A stretch of DNA of 20,240 nucleotides from Clostridiales bacterium UBA1742 (GCA_002314935.1 DCHW01000016.1:6171-26410), one strand, 5' to 3'; counted from the first letter of the stretch, positions 7,388 through 14,804 are shown. A program made the numbers and translations. Notes: generated by a model from the sequence alone, not told the origin.

Positions 7388-7753
7388 ATGCCAGAACAAG
7401 AAGCAGTACAAGAAAAAACTCTAGAAGCTCAAGCAATTTTAAGATATTCAAGAATATCTGCAAGAAAAGTTAAAATTGTAGCAGACTTAATAAGAGGAAA
7501 AAATGTTGATGAAGCTTTAGCTATTGTAAAATTTACACCAAAAGCTGCATCTGCAACAATAGAAAAATTATTAAAATCAGCAATTGCAAATGCTGAAAAT
7601 AATCATGGTATGAATAGAGGAAACTTAATAGTAAGTGAAATTTATGCAAACCAAGGTCCAACTTTAAAAAGAATTAGACCTGCAGCTAAAGGTTCAGCTG
7701 TTAGAATTAGAAAAAGAACAAGTCATATAACAATTAAAGTTAAAGAAGTATAG
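7388..7753 (+). CDS. rplV: 50S ribosomal protein L22
   Basis: L22 contributes a beta-hairpin to the peptide exit tunnel (macrolide site). The body RYSRISARKVKIVADLIRGK (19-38) and the hairpin with TLKRIRPAAKGSAVRIRKRTSH are canonical. At 121 residues it has a short acidic N-terminal extension (about 10 residues, MPEQEAVQEK) over the usual ~110. The start is supported by an SD GAAGGAGGG ending 6 nt before ATG, in an 18-nt block that is repeated before rplO. Confidence 0.97.
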   Translation: MPEQEAVQEKTLEAQAILRYSRISARKVKIVADLIRGKNVDEALAIVKFTPKAASATIEKLLKSAIANAENNHGMNRGNLIVSEIYANQGPTLKRIRPAAKGSAVRIRKRTSHITIKVKEV

Positions 7754-7772
7754 TAAGGAGGAAAAAATAATT

Positions 7773-8435
7773 ATGGGACAAAAAGTACATCCAAACGGAG
7801 TTAGAGTTGGTGTCATAAAAGATTGGAATTCAAAATGGTATGCTGATTCTAAAAATTTTAGTGATTACTTAGTAGAAGATCACAAAATCCGTGAATATGT
7901 TAAGAAAAAATTATTTGTTAGTGGTATTTCAAAAATTGAAATTGAAAGAACAGCTAAATTCGTTAAAGTAAATGTTTATACTGCAAAACCAGGACTAGTA
8001 ATAGGAAAAGGTGGAAATTTTGCTGAAACATTAAAAAATGAATTAACAAAAATGATAAATAAAGATGTTAACTTAAATATAGTAGAAGTAAAAGATGTTG
8101 ATACAGATGCTCAATTAGTAGCTGAAAATATTTGTAATCAACTTGAAAGAAGAATTTCTTTTAGAAGAGCAATGAAACAATGTATGCAAAAAGCTATGAA
8201 ATCAGGTGCTTTAGGTATAAAAACTGCAGTATCTGGAAGATTAGGTGGAGCAGATATGGCTAGAACAGAGTTCTACAAAGAAGGTACAATTCCTCTTCAA
8301 ACTTTAAGAGCTGATATAGATTATGGATTCTATGAAGCTGATACAACTTATGGAAAAATAGGTGTTAAAGTTTGGATTTATAAAGGAGAAATTCTTCCAA
8401 CTAAAAAAGCTAAAATAGAAGGGGGAGAAGAATAA
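7773..8435 (+). CDS. rpsC: 30S ribosomal protein S3
   Basis: S3 lies at the mRNA entry site of the 30S subunit. MGQKVHPNGVRVGVIKDWNS at the N-terminus and the KH domain loop VIGKGG (76-81) identify it, followed by the C-terminal domain with SGRLGGADMARTEFYKEG. The 220-residue length is normal. Its stop codon overlaps the rplP ATG (TAATG), indicating coupled translation; the rplP SD GGGGGAG is inside the rpsC end. Confidence 0.98.
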   Translation: MGQKVHPNGVRVGVIKDWNSKWYADSKNFSDYLVEDHKIREYVKKKLFVSGISKIEIERTAKFVKVNVYTAKPGLVIGKGGNFAETLKNELTKMINKDVNLNIVEVKDVDTDAQLVAENICNQLERRISFRRAMKQCMQKAMKSGALGIKTAVSGRLGGADMARTEFYKEGTIPLQTLRADIDYGFYEADTTYGKIGVKVWIYKGEILPTKKAKIEGGEE

Positions 8436-8878
8436 TGCCAGTAATGCCAAAAAGAACAAAATATAGAAAAATGCAAAAAGGTAGAAACAGAGGTAAAGCA
8501 ACAAGAGGTAATACAGTAAATGAAGGAGAATATGGTTTACAAGCATTAGAATTAGGATTAATTACAGCAAACCAAATTGAATCTGCCCGTATTGCTATGA
8601 CTCGTTATATTAAAAGAGGTGGTAAAGTTTGGATTAAAATATTCCCAAATAAACCAATAAGTAAAAAACCAGCTGATACTCGTATGGGTAAAGGTAAAGG
8701 TGCAACAGAATACTGGGTTGCAGTTGTAAAACCAGGTAGAGTTCTATTTGAATTAGCAGGGGTAAGTGAAGAAGTTGCTAGAGAGGCATTAAGACTTGCA
8801 TCACATAAATTACCTGTTAAAACTAAATTCGTAGCTTCTGAAGCTAAGCAAGGTGGTGATAATGATGAAGATAAATAA
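8435..8878 (+). CDS. rplP: 50S ribosomal protein L16
   Basis: L16 is a late-assembling protein near the A site, and its incorporation is among the steps checked by RbgA in Bacillus. MPKRTKYRKMQKGRNRG near the start and RIAMTRYIKRGGKVWIKIFP in the middle are canonical. The 147 residues include the usual ~140 plus a short acidic tail (GGDNDEDK). I keep ATG 8435, with an SD 7 nt upstream, giving the typical MxxMPKR-type start; ATG 8444 is an alternative. The last 14 nt overlap rpmC. Confidence 0.97.
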   Translation: MPVMPKRTKYRKMQKGRNRGKATRGNTVNEGEYGLQALELGLITANQIESARIAMTRYIKRGGKVWIKIFPNKPISKKPADTRMGKGKGATEYWVAVVKPGRVLFELAGVSEEVAREALRLASHKLPVKTKFVASEAKQGGDNDEDK

Positions 8879-9065
8879 AATAAATGAGATGTCTTCACCA
8901 GACCTAGAAAAAGAAATGGGTGAATTAAAGACAGAATTATTCAAGCTAAGATTCAGTTTAGCAACAAATGGATTAGATAATCCAATGAAAATTAAAGAAG
9001 TTAAAAAAGATATAGCTAGAATAAAAACAGTATTAAGACAAAGAGAATTACAAGAAAACAAATAA
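8865..9065 (+). CDS. rpmC: 50S ribosomal protein L29
   Basis: L29 is a small two-helix protein beside the exit tunnel that contributes to the SRP and trigger factor site. MKINKINEMSSPDLEKEMGE followed by LFKLRFSLATNGLDNP and IARIKTVLRQRE is a clear match over 66 residues. Several in-frame starts exist (GTG 8853, GTG 8856, ATG 8862, ATG 8865). The SD AAGGTGGTGA (8850-8859) covers both GTGs and fits ATG 8865 best (8 nt after GGTGG); 8865 also gives the family's usual MKxNxI start. The gene overlaps rplP. Confidence 0.94.
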   Translation: MKINKINEMSSPDLEKEMGELKTELFKLRFSLATNGLDNPMKIKEVKKDIARIKTVLRQRELQENK

Positions 9066-9082
9066 AATAGGAGGAAATATTA

Positions 9083-9346
9083 ATGGAAGAAAGAAATCTT
9101 CGTAAAGTTATGGTTGGTACAGTTGTTTCTAATAAAATGGAAAAAACAATAGTAGTAGCTGTAGAAACTAGTGTAAAGCATCCTATTTATGGAAAAATCG
9201 TTAAAAGAACATATAAATTAAAAGCTCATGACGAAGAAAACGTTTGCCAAATAGGAGATAAAGTTAAAGTTATGGAAACTAGACCTCTATCAAAAGATAA
9301 GAGATGGAGATTAGTGGAAGTAGTAGAAAAAGCTGTTATAAAATAA
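9083..9346 (+). CDS. rpsQ: 30S ribosomal protein S17
   Basis: S17 is an OB-fold protein that binds 16S rRNA early in assembly. The 87 residues include RKVMVGTVVSNKMEKTIVV (7-25), HPIYGKIVKRTYKLKAHDE (33-51) and IGDKVKVMETRPLSKDKRWR (57-76), all standard. The SD TAGGAGGAA lies 8-9 nt before ATG. Nothing unusual. Confidence 0.98.
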   Translation: MEERNLRKVMVGTVVSNKMEKTIVVAVETSVKHPIYGKIVKRTYKLKAHDEENVCQIGDKVKVMETRPLSKDKRWRLVEVVEKAVIK

Positions 9347-9372
9347 AAAATAAATAAGGAGGAAAACTCAAA

Positions 9373-9741
9373 ATGATACAACAACAAACAAGATTAAAAG
9401 TTGCAGACAATACAGGTGCAAAAGAAATTATGTGTATTAGATGTTTAGGTGGATCACATAGAAAATTTGCAAGTGTTGGTGATGTTATTATTGCATCAGT
9501 TAAAAGTGCAATACCAAATGGTGTTGTAAAAAAAGGTGATGTTGTAAAAGCAGTTGTAGTTAGAACTAAAAAAGAAATTAGAAGACCAGACGGATCTTAT
9601 ATAAGATTTGATGAAAATGCTGCAGTTATTATACGTGATGATGGAAATCCAAAAGGTACACGTATATTTGGACCTATAGCTAGAGAATTAAGAGATAAGG
9701 ATTATACAAAAATATTATCTTTAGCTCCTGAAGTTTTATAG
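9373..9741 (+). CDS. rplN: 50S ribosomal protein L14
   Basis: L14 lies at the subunit interface and contacts 16S rRNA; it is also the target of RsfS silencing. The exact family length of 122 residues, the start MIQQQTRLKVADNTGAKEIM and GSYIRFDENAAVII with the FGPIARELRDK tail are canonical. It is the first gene of the classical spc segment, but there is no promoter or terminator ahead of it, so the S10 and spc groups are fused into one operon. Confidence 0.98.
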   Translation: MIQQQTRLKVADNTGAKEIMCIRCLGGSHRKFASVGDVIIASVKSAIPNGVVKKGDVVKAVVVRTKKEIRRPDGSYIRFDENAAVIIRDDGNPKGTRIFGPIARELRDKDYTKILSLAPEVL

Positions 9742-9765
9742 TATTAGATAGAAATAGTATAATTA

Positions 9766-9797
9766 TATAAATTGCTTGTTTATGATAGCAATTTATA
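9766..9797 (+). other. 11-bp perfect hairpin between rplN and rplX
   Basis: TATAAATTGCT (9766-9776) and AGCAATTTATA (9787-9797) are exact reverse complements with a 10-nt loop. It is in the 90-bp gap between rplN and rplX, well upstream of the rplX SD. No U-run follows, so termination is unlikely; mRNA processing or protein binding are alternatives. Confidence 0.55.
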
Positions 9798-9831
9798 AGT
9801 AACAATAAAATAAAGAAGGAGGAAAACCTTT

Positions 9832-10140
9832 ATGAAAATAAAAAAAGGTGATACAGTTCAAGTTTTATCTGGAAACGATAAAGGAAAAACTGGAGAAGTA
9901 TTAGAAATAATTCCTAAAACAAGTAGAGTAATTGTAAAAGGTATTAATATTAGAAAAAAACATATTAAACCTAAAAAACAAGGCGAAGAAGGCGGAATTA
10001 TTCCAGTTGAATGTAGCATACATAGTAGCAAAGTAAATGTTGTTTGTTCAAAATGTAATAAAGCTACAAAAATTAAAATTGAAAATGATGGAAAAGAAAA
10101 AGTTCGTATTTGTAAAAAATGTGGAGCTAAATTAAAATAG
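9832..10140 (+). CDS. rplX: 50S ribosomal protein L24, zinc-ribbon form
   Basis: L24 is an assembly-initiating 23S rRNA-binding protein. The KOW motif is at KKGDTVQVLSGNDKGKTGEV (4-23), followed by GINIRKKHIKPKKQGEEGGI. The C-terminus holds two CxxC pairs, C72/C75 and C94/C97, that should bind one zinc, the C+ form known in many Firmicutes. The 102-residue length is normal. The SD AAGGAGGA lies 9-10 nt before ATG. It follows a hairpin-containing gap. Confidence 0.97.
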   Translation: MKIKKGDTVQVLSGNDKGKTGEVLEIIPKTSRVIVKGINIRKKHIKPKKQGEEGGIIPVECSIHSSKVNVVCSKCNKATKIKIENDGKEKVRICKKCGAKLK

Positions 10141-10166
10141 TAATTGAGAGGAGGATATAATAACCT

Positions 10167-10706
10167 ATGGAAACATTAAAAGAACAATATCAAAAAGAAG
10201 TTGTACCTGCATTAATGAAAAAATTTAATTATAAATCTGTTATGCAAGTACCTAAGTTAGAGAAAATAGTTATAAATATAGGTTTAGGTGATGTTAAAGA
10301 TAATCCTAAATCATTAGACAATGCAGTTAATGATTTAACAAGTATTACAGGTCAAAAACCAATAATAACAAAAGCTAGAAAATCAATAGCAGCTTTCAAA
10401 TTAAGAGAAGGTGTTAATGTTGGTTGTAAAGTAACTTTAAGATCTGGAAAAATGTATGATTTTGCAAACAAATTATTTAATCTTGCATTACCAAGAGTAA
10501 GAGATTTTAGAGGATTGTCTAAAAATTCTTTTGACGGAAAAGGAAATTATTCTTTAGGAATTAAAGAACAATTAATATTCCCTGAAATTGAATATGATAA
10601 AATTGATAAAATAAGAGGAATGGACATTATATTTGTTACAACAGCTAAAAGTGATGAAGAAGCTAAAGAGTTATTAACATTATTGGGTATGCCTTTTAAA
10701 GCTTAA
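10167..10706 (+). CDS. rplE: 50S ribosomal protein L5
   Basis: L5 binds 5S rRNA together with L18 and forms part of the central protuberance. The 179-residue product has VPKLEKIVINIGLGD (28-42), TGQKPIITKARKSIAAFKLR (61-80) and PRVRDFRGLSKNSFDGKGNY (109-128). The SD GAGAGGAGG is 11-12 nt before ATG, slightly long. Only 26 bp separate it from rplX, so the S8 control site known from the rplX-rplE junction of E. coli is not obviously present. Confidence 0.98.
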   Translation: METLKEQYQKEVVPALMKKFNYKSVMQVPKLEKIVINIGLGDVKDNPKSLDNAVNDLTSITGQKPIITKARKSIAAFKLREGVNVGCKVTLRSGKMYDFANKLFNLALPRVRDFRGLSKNSFDGKGNYSLGIKEQLIFPEIEYDKIDKIRGMDIIFVTTAKSDEEAKELLTLLGMPFKA

Positions 10707-10727
10707 TGATTTAAATTAAGAATGAAA

Positions 10728-10748
10728 TGTAAATATTAATCATTTACA
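10728..10748 (+). other. Intercistronic hairpin rplE-rpsN
   Basis: TGTAAAT (10728-10734) pairs with ATTTACA (10742-10748), a perfect 7-bp AT-rich stem with a 7-nt loop, ending about 9 nt before the rpsN SD (AAAGGAGG). It is weak, and its proximity to the SD could modulate rpsN translation. Confidence 0.35.
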
Positions 10749-10775
10749 AATATTAAAGGAGGAAAAGAAAAAGTT

Positions 10776-10961
10776 ATGGCTAAAAAAGCGATGATTATAA
10801 AACAACAAAAAGAACAAAAATACAAAACAAGAGAATATAACAGATGCAAATTATGCGGAAGACCACATGCTTATATTAGAAAATATGGTATTTGTCGTAT
10901 ATGCTTTAGAGAATTAGCACATAAAGGTGAAATACCAGGTGTTAAGAAAGCTAGTTGGTAA
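10776..10961 (+). CDS. rpsN: 30S ribosomal protein S14, type Z (zinc)
   Basis: This is the short 61-residue zinc form of S14, which sits in the 30S head next to S3 and S10. The ribbon cysteines C24, C27, C40 and C43 are all present, and the C-terminus GEIPGVKKASW is standard. Organisms that carry this form sometimes have a second, zinc-independent S14 elsewhere under zinc-starvation control; that cannot be judged here. The start is supported by AAAGGAGGA upstream. Confidence 0.98.
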   Translation: MAKKAMIIKQQKEQKYKTREYNRCKLCGRPHAYIRKYGICRICFRELAHKGEIPGVKKASW

Positions 10962-10997
10962 TAATAAAACAAATAGAAAAGAGAAGGAGGAATTTTA

Positions 10998-11396
10998 ATG
11001 AATACAACTGATCCAATAGCAGATATGCTAACAAGAATAAGAAATGCAAATAGTGCAAAATTTAAAACAGTTGATATCCCTGCATCTAAAATGAAAAAAT
11101 CTATTGCTCAAATTTTGCTTGATGAAGGATATGTTAAAGATGTTGAAAATATAGATGATGCAAATCAAGGAATTATAAGAGTAAGCTTAAAATATACAGA
11201 AAAAGGTAAAAATGTTATTTCAGGATTAAAAAGAATAAGCAAACCTGGATTAAGAATATATGCAGCAAAAGATGAACTACCAAAAGTATTAAATGGATTA
11301 GGAATTGCATTAATATCAACATCAAAAGGAATTATGACAGATAAAAAAGCAAGAGAATTAGGAATTGGTGGAGAAGTTTTAGCATATATTTGGTAA
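10998..11396 (+). CDS. rpsH: 30S ribosomal protein S8
   Basis: S8 binds helix 21 of 16S rRNA and is the translational repressor of the spc operon in E. coli. TDPIADMLTRIRNAN (4-18), RISKPGLRIYAAKDELPKVL and STSKGIMTDKKARELGIGGEV are family motifs over a normal 132 residues. SD GAAGGAGGA lies about 8 nt before ATG. It is followed by a 114-bp gap with a large inverted repeat. Confidence 0.98.
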   Translation: MNTTDPIADMLTRIRNANSAKFKTVDIPASKMKKSIAQILLDEGYVKDVENIDDANQGIIRVSLKYTEKGKNVISGLKRISKPGLRIYAAKDELPKVLNGLGIALISTSKGIMTDKKARELGIGGEVLAYIW

Positions 11397-11414
11397 TTTT
11401 AAATTTTAAGAAGT

Positions 11415-11488
11415 TTAGAGGTGAGAAGTGAGAGGTGTGATAACCTTTCATAATTAACCACATCACACTTCCCACATCTCACTTCTAA
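11415..11488. repeat. MITE/REP-like inverted repeat between rpsH and rplF
   Basis: The left arm 11415-11441 and right arm 11462-11488 are near-perfect reverse complements over 27 positions (two mismatched pairs and two G-T pairs), around a 20-nt loop. The arms have a purine-rich strand built of GTGAGA/GTGTGA-like units that looks unlike the surrounding AT-rich gaps. TA dinucleotides lie near both outer ends. This is the appearance of a small dispersed palindromic element inserted into the operon. It lies clear of the rplF SD. There is no U-tract, so it is not a terminator by itself. Copy number elsewhere cannot be judged. Confidence 0.6.
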
Positions 11489-11510
11489 TAATAAAGAAAG
11501 GAGAAAGAAA

Positions 11511-12047
11511 ATGTCAAGAATAGGAAATAAACCAATTACAGTACCTGAAGGTGTAGAAGTAAAAATTGAAGGACAAAATATTACTGTAAAAGGACCTAAA
11601 GGAACATTAGAAAGAAATGTACATAATAATATAAATGTAGAATTAAAAGATGGTATAATCAATGTAACAAGACCAAATGATGAACCATTTAATAGAAGTT
11701 TACATGGTTTAACAAGAACTTTGATAAACAATATGATAGAAGGTGTTTCTAAAGAATTTACAAGAGAATTACAAATTAATGGTGTAGGTTATAGAGCTGC
11801 AAAACAAGGTAAAACATTAGTTTTAACATTAGGATACTCTCATCCTATTAAAATGGATGAACCAGACGGAATTACTTATGATGTACCAAACCCAAATACA
11901 ATTATTGTAAGAGGTGTGGATAAAGAATTAGTAGGAGAATGTGCAGCAGTTATAAGAACAAAGAGACCACCAGAAGTTTATAGAGGTAAAGGAATTAAAT
12001 ACGCTGAAGAACATATTAGACGTAAAGAAGGTAAAACAGGTAAATAA
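11511..12047 (+). CDS. rplF: 50S ribosomal protein L6
   Basis: L6 lies near the sarcin-ricin loop and GTPase centre; its incorporation is linked to RbgA function in Bacillus. MSRIGNKPITVPEGV at the start, the duplicated L6 fold and the C-terminal IRTKRPPEVYRGKGIKYAEE (147-166) are standard for 178 residues. SD AAAGGAG lies about 8 nt before ATG, downstream of the inverted repeat at 11415-11488, so translation initiation is spared. Confidence 0.98.
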   Translation: MSRIGNKPITVPEGVEVKIEGQNITVKGPKGTLERNVHNNINVELKDGIINVTRPNDEPFNRSLHGLTRTLINNMIEGVSKEFTRELQINGVGYRAAKQGKTLVLTLGYSHPIKMDEPDGITYDVPNPNTIIVRGVDKELVGECAAVIRTKRPPEVYRGKGIKYAEEHIRRKEGKTGK

Positions 12048-12098
12048 AATTCAGAGGTAAATCCTCATAAATAGTATTATAGAAAGGAGTTTCTTAAA

Positions 12099-12458
12099 AT
12101 GATAAATAAAACAGATAGAAAAATGGAAAGAGAAAGAAGACATAAAAGAGTTCGTACAAAAGTAACTGGAACAGCTGAATGTCCAAGACTTTGTGTATAT
12201 AGAAGTAATAGTAATTTATATGCTCAAATAATAGATGATGTAAATGGTATTACATTAGTAAGTGCTTCAACATTAGATAAAGATATTAAAACAAAGAAAT
12301 CTAATAAAGAAGCTGCAAAAGAAGTAGGAACTTCAATTGCAAAAAAAGCAGTAGGAAAAAATATTAAATCTGTTGTTTATGACAGAGGTGGATATATTTA
12401 CCATGGAATAGTAAAAGAACTTGCAGAAGCTGCAAGAGAGGCTGGATTAGAATTTTAG
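12099..12458 (+). CDS. rplR: 50S ribosomal protein L18
   Basis: L18 binds 5S rRNA with L5. The basic N-terminus (RKMERERRHKRVRTKVTGT, 6-24) and the folded part with RLCVYRSNSNLYAQIIDD and VVYDRGGYIYHGIVKELAEAAREAGLEF are canonical over 119 residues. SD AAAGGAG about 10 nt upstream. A GTG immediately after its stop codon (12459) opens a frame into rpsE but is not the rpsE start. Confidence 0.98.
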   Translation: MINKTDRKMERERRHKRVRTKVTGTAECPRLCVYRSNSNLYAQIIDDVNGITLVSASTLDKDIKTKKSNKEAAKEVGTSIAKKAVGKNIKSVVYDRGGYIYHGIVKELAEAAREAGLEF

Positions 12459-12461
12459 GTG

Positions 12462-12469
12462 AAGGAGGA
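12462..12469 (+). promoter_or_regulatory. SD sequence that decides the rpsE start
   Basis: AAGGAGGA lies between the possible GTG at 12459 and the ATG at 12483. It cannot serve the GTG, which is upstream of it. It is 14 nt (from GGAGG) before ATG 12483, which is long but usable. Confidence 0.6.
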
Positions 12470-12482
12470 AAATATAATTAGT

Positions 12483-12968
12483 ATGGAAGATCAAGCAGTT
12501 GAATTAAAAGAAAAAGTAGTAGCCATTAACAGAGTTGCAAAGGTTGTTAAAGGTGGTAGAAATTTTAGATTTAGTGCAGTAGTAGTTGTTGGTGATGAAA
12601 ACGGACACGTTGGAATCGGTAATGGTAAAGCAGCTGAAGTTCCAGATGCTATAAAAAAAGCTATTGAAGATGCTAAAAAGAATTTAATAGAGGTTCCTAT
12701 TGTTGGAACAACAATACCACACGAATATCTTGGAAAATTTGGTTCAGCTAATGTTTTATTAAAACCAGGAGCAGAAGGTACTGGACTTATTGCTGGAGGA
12801 AGTGTAAGACCTATCCTTGAACTTGCTGGATATAGAGATATAAAAACAAAAGTTATTGGAACAAATAATCCAAGAAATGTTGGATATGCTACAATGAATG
12901 CTCTTGAAAATATGGCAACAGCACAAGAAATTGCTAAAAAAAGAGGAAAAAAAGTAGAAGAAATTTAA
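12483..12968 (+). CDS. rpsE: 30S ribosomal protein S5
   Basis: S5 stabilises the 30S body and neck and affects decoding fidelity and mRNA unwinding. The N-terminal double-stranded-RNA-binding-like domain has INRVAKVVKGGRNFRFSAVV (17-36), and the C-terminal part has VLLKPGAEGTGLIAGGSVRP and GTNNPRNVGYATMNAL. Starting at ATG 12483 gives 161 residues, normal for the family; a GTG at 12459 would add 8 residues but lies before the SD. It is followed directly by rplO; the rpmD gene usually found here is absent. Confidence 0.95.
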   Translation: MEDQAVELKEKVVAINRVAKVVKGGRNFRFSAVVVVGDENGHVGIGNGKAAEVPDAIKKAIEDAKKNLIEVPIVGTTIPHEYLGKFGSANVLLKPGAEGTGLIAGGSVRPILELAGYRDIKTKVIGTNNPRNVGYATMNALENMATAQEIAKKRGKKVEEI

Positions 12969-12981
12969 TAGATAAATAAAG

Positions 12982-13004
12982 CAAAATTTATTTAACAAAT
13001 TTTG
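12982..13004 (+). other. Intercistronic hairpin rpsE-rplO, partly overlapping a repeated pre-SD block
   Basis: CAAAATTT (12982-12989) pairs with AAATTTTG (12997-13004), an 8-bp perfect stem with a 7-nt loop. It ends 2 nt before the SD AGGAGGGG of rplO and could partially mask it. Its right arm lies within an 18-nt block (12995-13012) that is identical to the one before rplV (7364-7381). Confidence 0.4.
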
Positions 13005-13023
13005 AAGGAGGGGAAACAAAAAG

Positions 13024-13458
13024 ATGGAATTAGGAAATATAAAAGCAAGCCAAGAAAAAGTTACAAGAAGAAGAGTAGGACGTGGAATAGGATCAGGACT
13101 TGGAAAAACATCTGGAAGAGGTCATAAAGGACAAAAAGCAAGATCTGGTGGTGGAGTTAGACGTGGTTTCGAAGGTGGTCAAACTCCTTTATATAGAAGA
13201 TTACCAAAAAGAGGATTTACAAATATATTTGCTAAAAATTATACAGAAGTAACACTTACTATGCTTAATAATAGTAAATCAGAAGACGTTACAGCAGAAT
13301 CTTTAATTGCAGATGGAATAATAAGTAAAGCTAATGACGGTATCGTTGTTTTAGCAACAGGAACTTTAAATAAAAAGTTAAATGTTAAAGCAACAAGATT
13401 TACAAAGGCTGCTAAAGAAAAAATAGAAGCAGCTGGTGGAAAAGCTGAGGTGATTTAG
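13024..13458 (+). CDS. rplO: 50S ribosomal protein L15
   Basis: L15 is a late-assembling 23S rRNA-binding protein. The Gly/Arg-rich N-terminal extension with GRGIGSGLGKTSGRGHKGQK (19-38) and GGVRRGFEGGQTPLYRRLPK (44-63) is diagnostic, and the globular part follows to residue 144. SD GAAGGAGGGG about 11 nt upstream. The secY SD GAGGTGA lies within the final codons, and the stop directly precedes the secY TTG, so the two are translationally coupled. Confidence 0.98.
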   Translation: MELGNIKASQEKVTRRRVGRGIGSGLGKTSGRGHKGQKARSGGGVRRGFEGGQTPLYRRLPKRGFTNIFAKNYTEVTLTMLNNSKSEDVTAESLIADGIISKANDGIVVLATGTLNKKLNVKATRFTKAAKEKIEAAGGKAEVI

Positions 13459-14793
13459 TTGTTTAAAACAATAAAAAATGCCTTTAAAACTCCAGAAGTT
13501 AAAAAGAGAATTTTATATACATTGCTTTTAATAGTAATATTTAGATTGGGGTGTTATATATCAGTTCCTGGTGTTGATACTGTTGCATTAAATGAATTAA
13601 CAAATAATTCAACAACATCAGTAACAGGGCTTATAAATTTAATTTCTGGTGGAGCTTTTTCTAGGTTTTCAATTTTTGCAATGACAATTACTCCATATAT
13701 TACTGCATCAATAGTAATTCAATTATTAGGAATGGTAATTCCTTCTTTAGAAAAAATTATAAAAGAAGGTGGAGAAGAAGGAAAAGCAAAAATTAATGCT
13801 TATACAAAAGTACTTACATTAATACTTGCTTTTGTAGAGGCAATTGGAATATATGTTTCATATAATGCAGCATATAGTAGTTATGGAATATTTATTAATC
13901 CAAGTTTTGGTACAGCTGCATTAGTAGTTCTTGCGTTAGTTACAGGAACAGCACTTTTAATGTGGCTTGGAGAACAAATAACAAATAAAGGTATTGGAAA
14001 TGGTATTTCTATGATAATTTTTATAGGTATTATTTCATCATTACCTTCAGCAATAACAACAATATATAATTTGGTTATAACAACTACTGGATTTAGTACT
14101 ACTGGATTATTAATATCATTAGGATTAATAATTGGGGCGCTTATATTAGTTGCAGGAGTTGTGTTTGTACAGGAAGCAGAAAGAAGAGTTCCTGTACAAT
14201 ATGCTAAAAAAGTTGTAGGAAGAAAAATGTATGGTGGTCAAAATACTCATATTCCATTGAAACTTGCAATGGCTGGAGTTATGCCAATAATTTTTGCATC
14301 ATCATTTATGACTTTTCCAGCAATGATAATCCAAATGTTTAATCCAAATATTGCAAATGCAACAGGATTTTGGTCAGTAATATATAAATTCTCATTAGCT
14401 ACATCTTCGACATCTGTATCTTGGGGATACACAGTAGTAAATGTTTTAGTTTATTTATTATTGATACTTGGATTTACATTCTTTTATACATATGCGACAT
14501 TTAATCCAGCAGAAGTTTCAAACAATATAAAACAAAATGGAGGATTTATTCCTGGAATAAGAGCTGGTAAACCAACAACTGATTATCTATCATCAATTAT
14601 TGGAAAATTAACATGGTTTGGAGGATTGTTCTTAAGCTTGATTGCAATACTTCCTATGTTAATGAGATTTACAGGATTAAATGTAACATTTGGAGGAACT
14701 TCAATACTTATTGTAGTAGGGGTTGCTTTAGAAACAGTACAACAATTAGAATCAAGACTTGTAATGAGACATTATAAAGGATTTTTAGAATAA
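13459..14793 (+). CDS. secY: Protein translocase subunit SecY
   Basis: SecY is the channel of the Sec translocon in the cytoplasmic membrane. The 444 residues show the expected ten hydrophobic segments, the N-terminal RLGCYISVPGVD, the plug and TM2 region with GGAFSRFSIFAMTITPYITA, and the cytoplasmic loop VQEAERRVPVQYAKK that contacts SecA and the ribosome. The start codon is TTG, set immediately after the rplO stop, with SD GAGGTGA ending 5 nt before it. No in-frame ATG near the N-terminus fits as well. Its place in the spc segment, before adk and map, is the standard Firmicutes order. Confidence 0.97.
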   Translation: MFKTIKNAFKTPEVKKRILYTLLLIVIFRLGCYISVPGVDTVALNELTNNSTTSVTGLINLISGGAFSRFSIFAMTITPYITASIVIQLLGMVIPSLEKIIKEGGEEGKAKINAYTKVLTLILAFVEAIGIYVSYNAAYSSYGIFINPSFGTAALVVLALVTGTALLMWLGEQITNKGIGNGISMIIFIGIISSLPSAITTIYNLVITTTGFSTTGLLISLGLIIGALILVAGVVFVQEAERRVPVQYAKKVVGRKMYGGQNTHIPLKLAMAGVMPIIFASSFMTFPAMIIQMFNPNIANATGFWSVIYKFSLATSSTSVSWGYTVVNVLVYLLLILGFTFFYTYATFNPAEVSNNIKQNGGFIPGIRAGKPTTDYLSSIIGKLTWFGGLFLSLIAILPMLMRFTGLNVTFGGTSILIVVGVALETVQQLESRLVMRHYKGFLE

Positions 14794-14804
14794 TAGATAT
14801 AGAA

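Noticed and set aside
11415..11488. Palindrome after rpsH as intrinsic terminator
   Set aside because: No U-run follows the stem, and the operon continues with typical spacing and SD.
12459..12482. GTG 12459 as rpsE start
   Set aside because: The SD at 12462-12469 lies downstream of it; ATG 12483 is the first start it can serve.
12759..13019. Minus-strand open frame over rpsE, along with other minus-strand frames over the ribosomal genes
   Set aside because: They are compositional shadows of the AT-rich plus-strand genes, with no SD or family resemblance.
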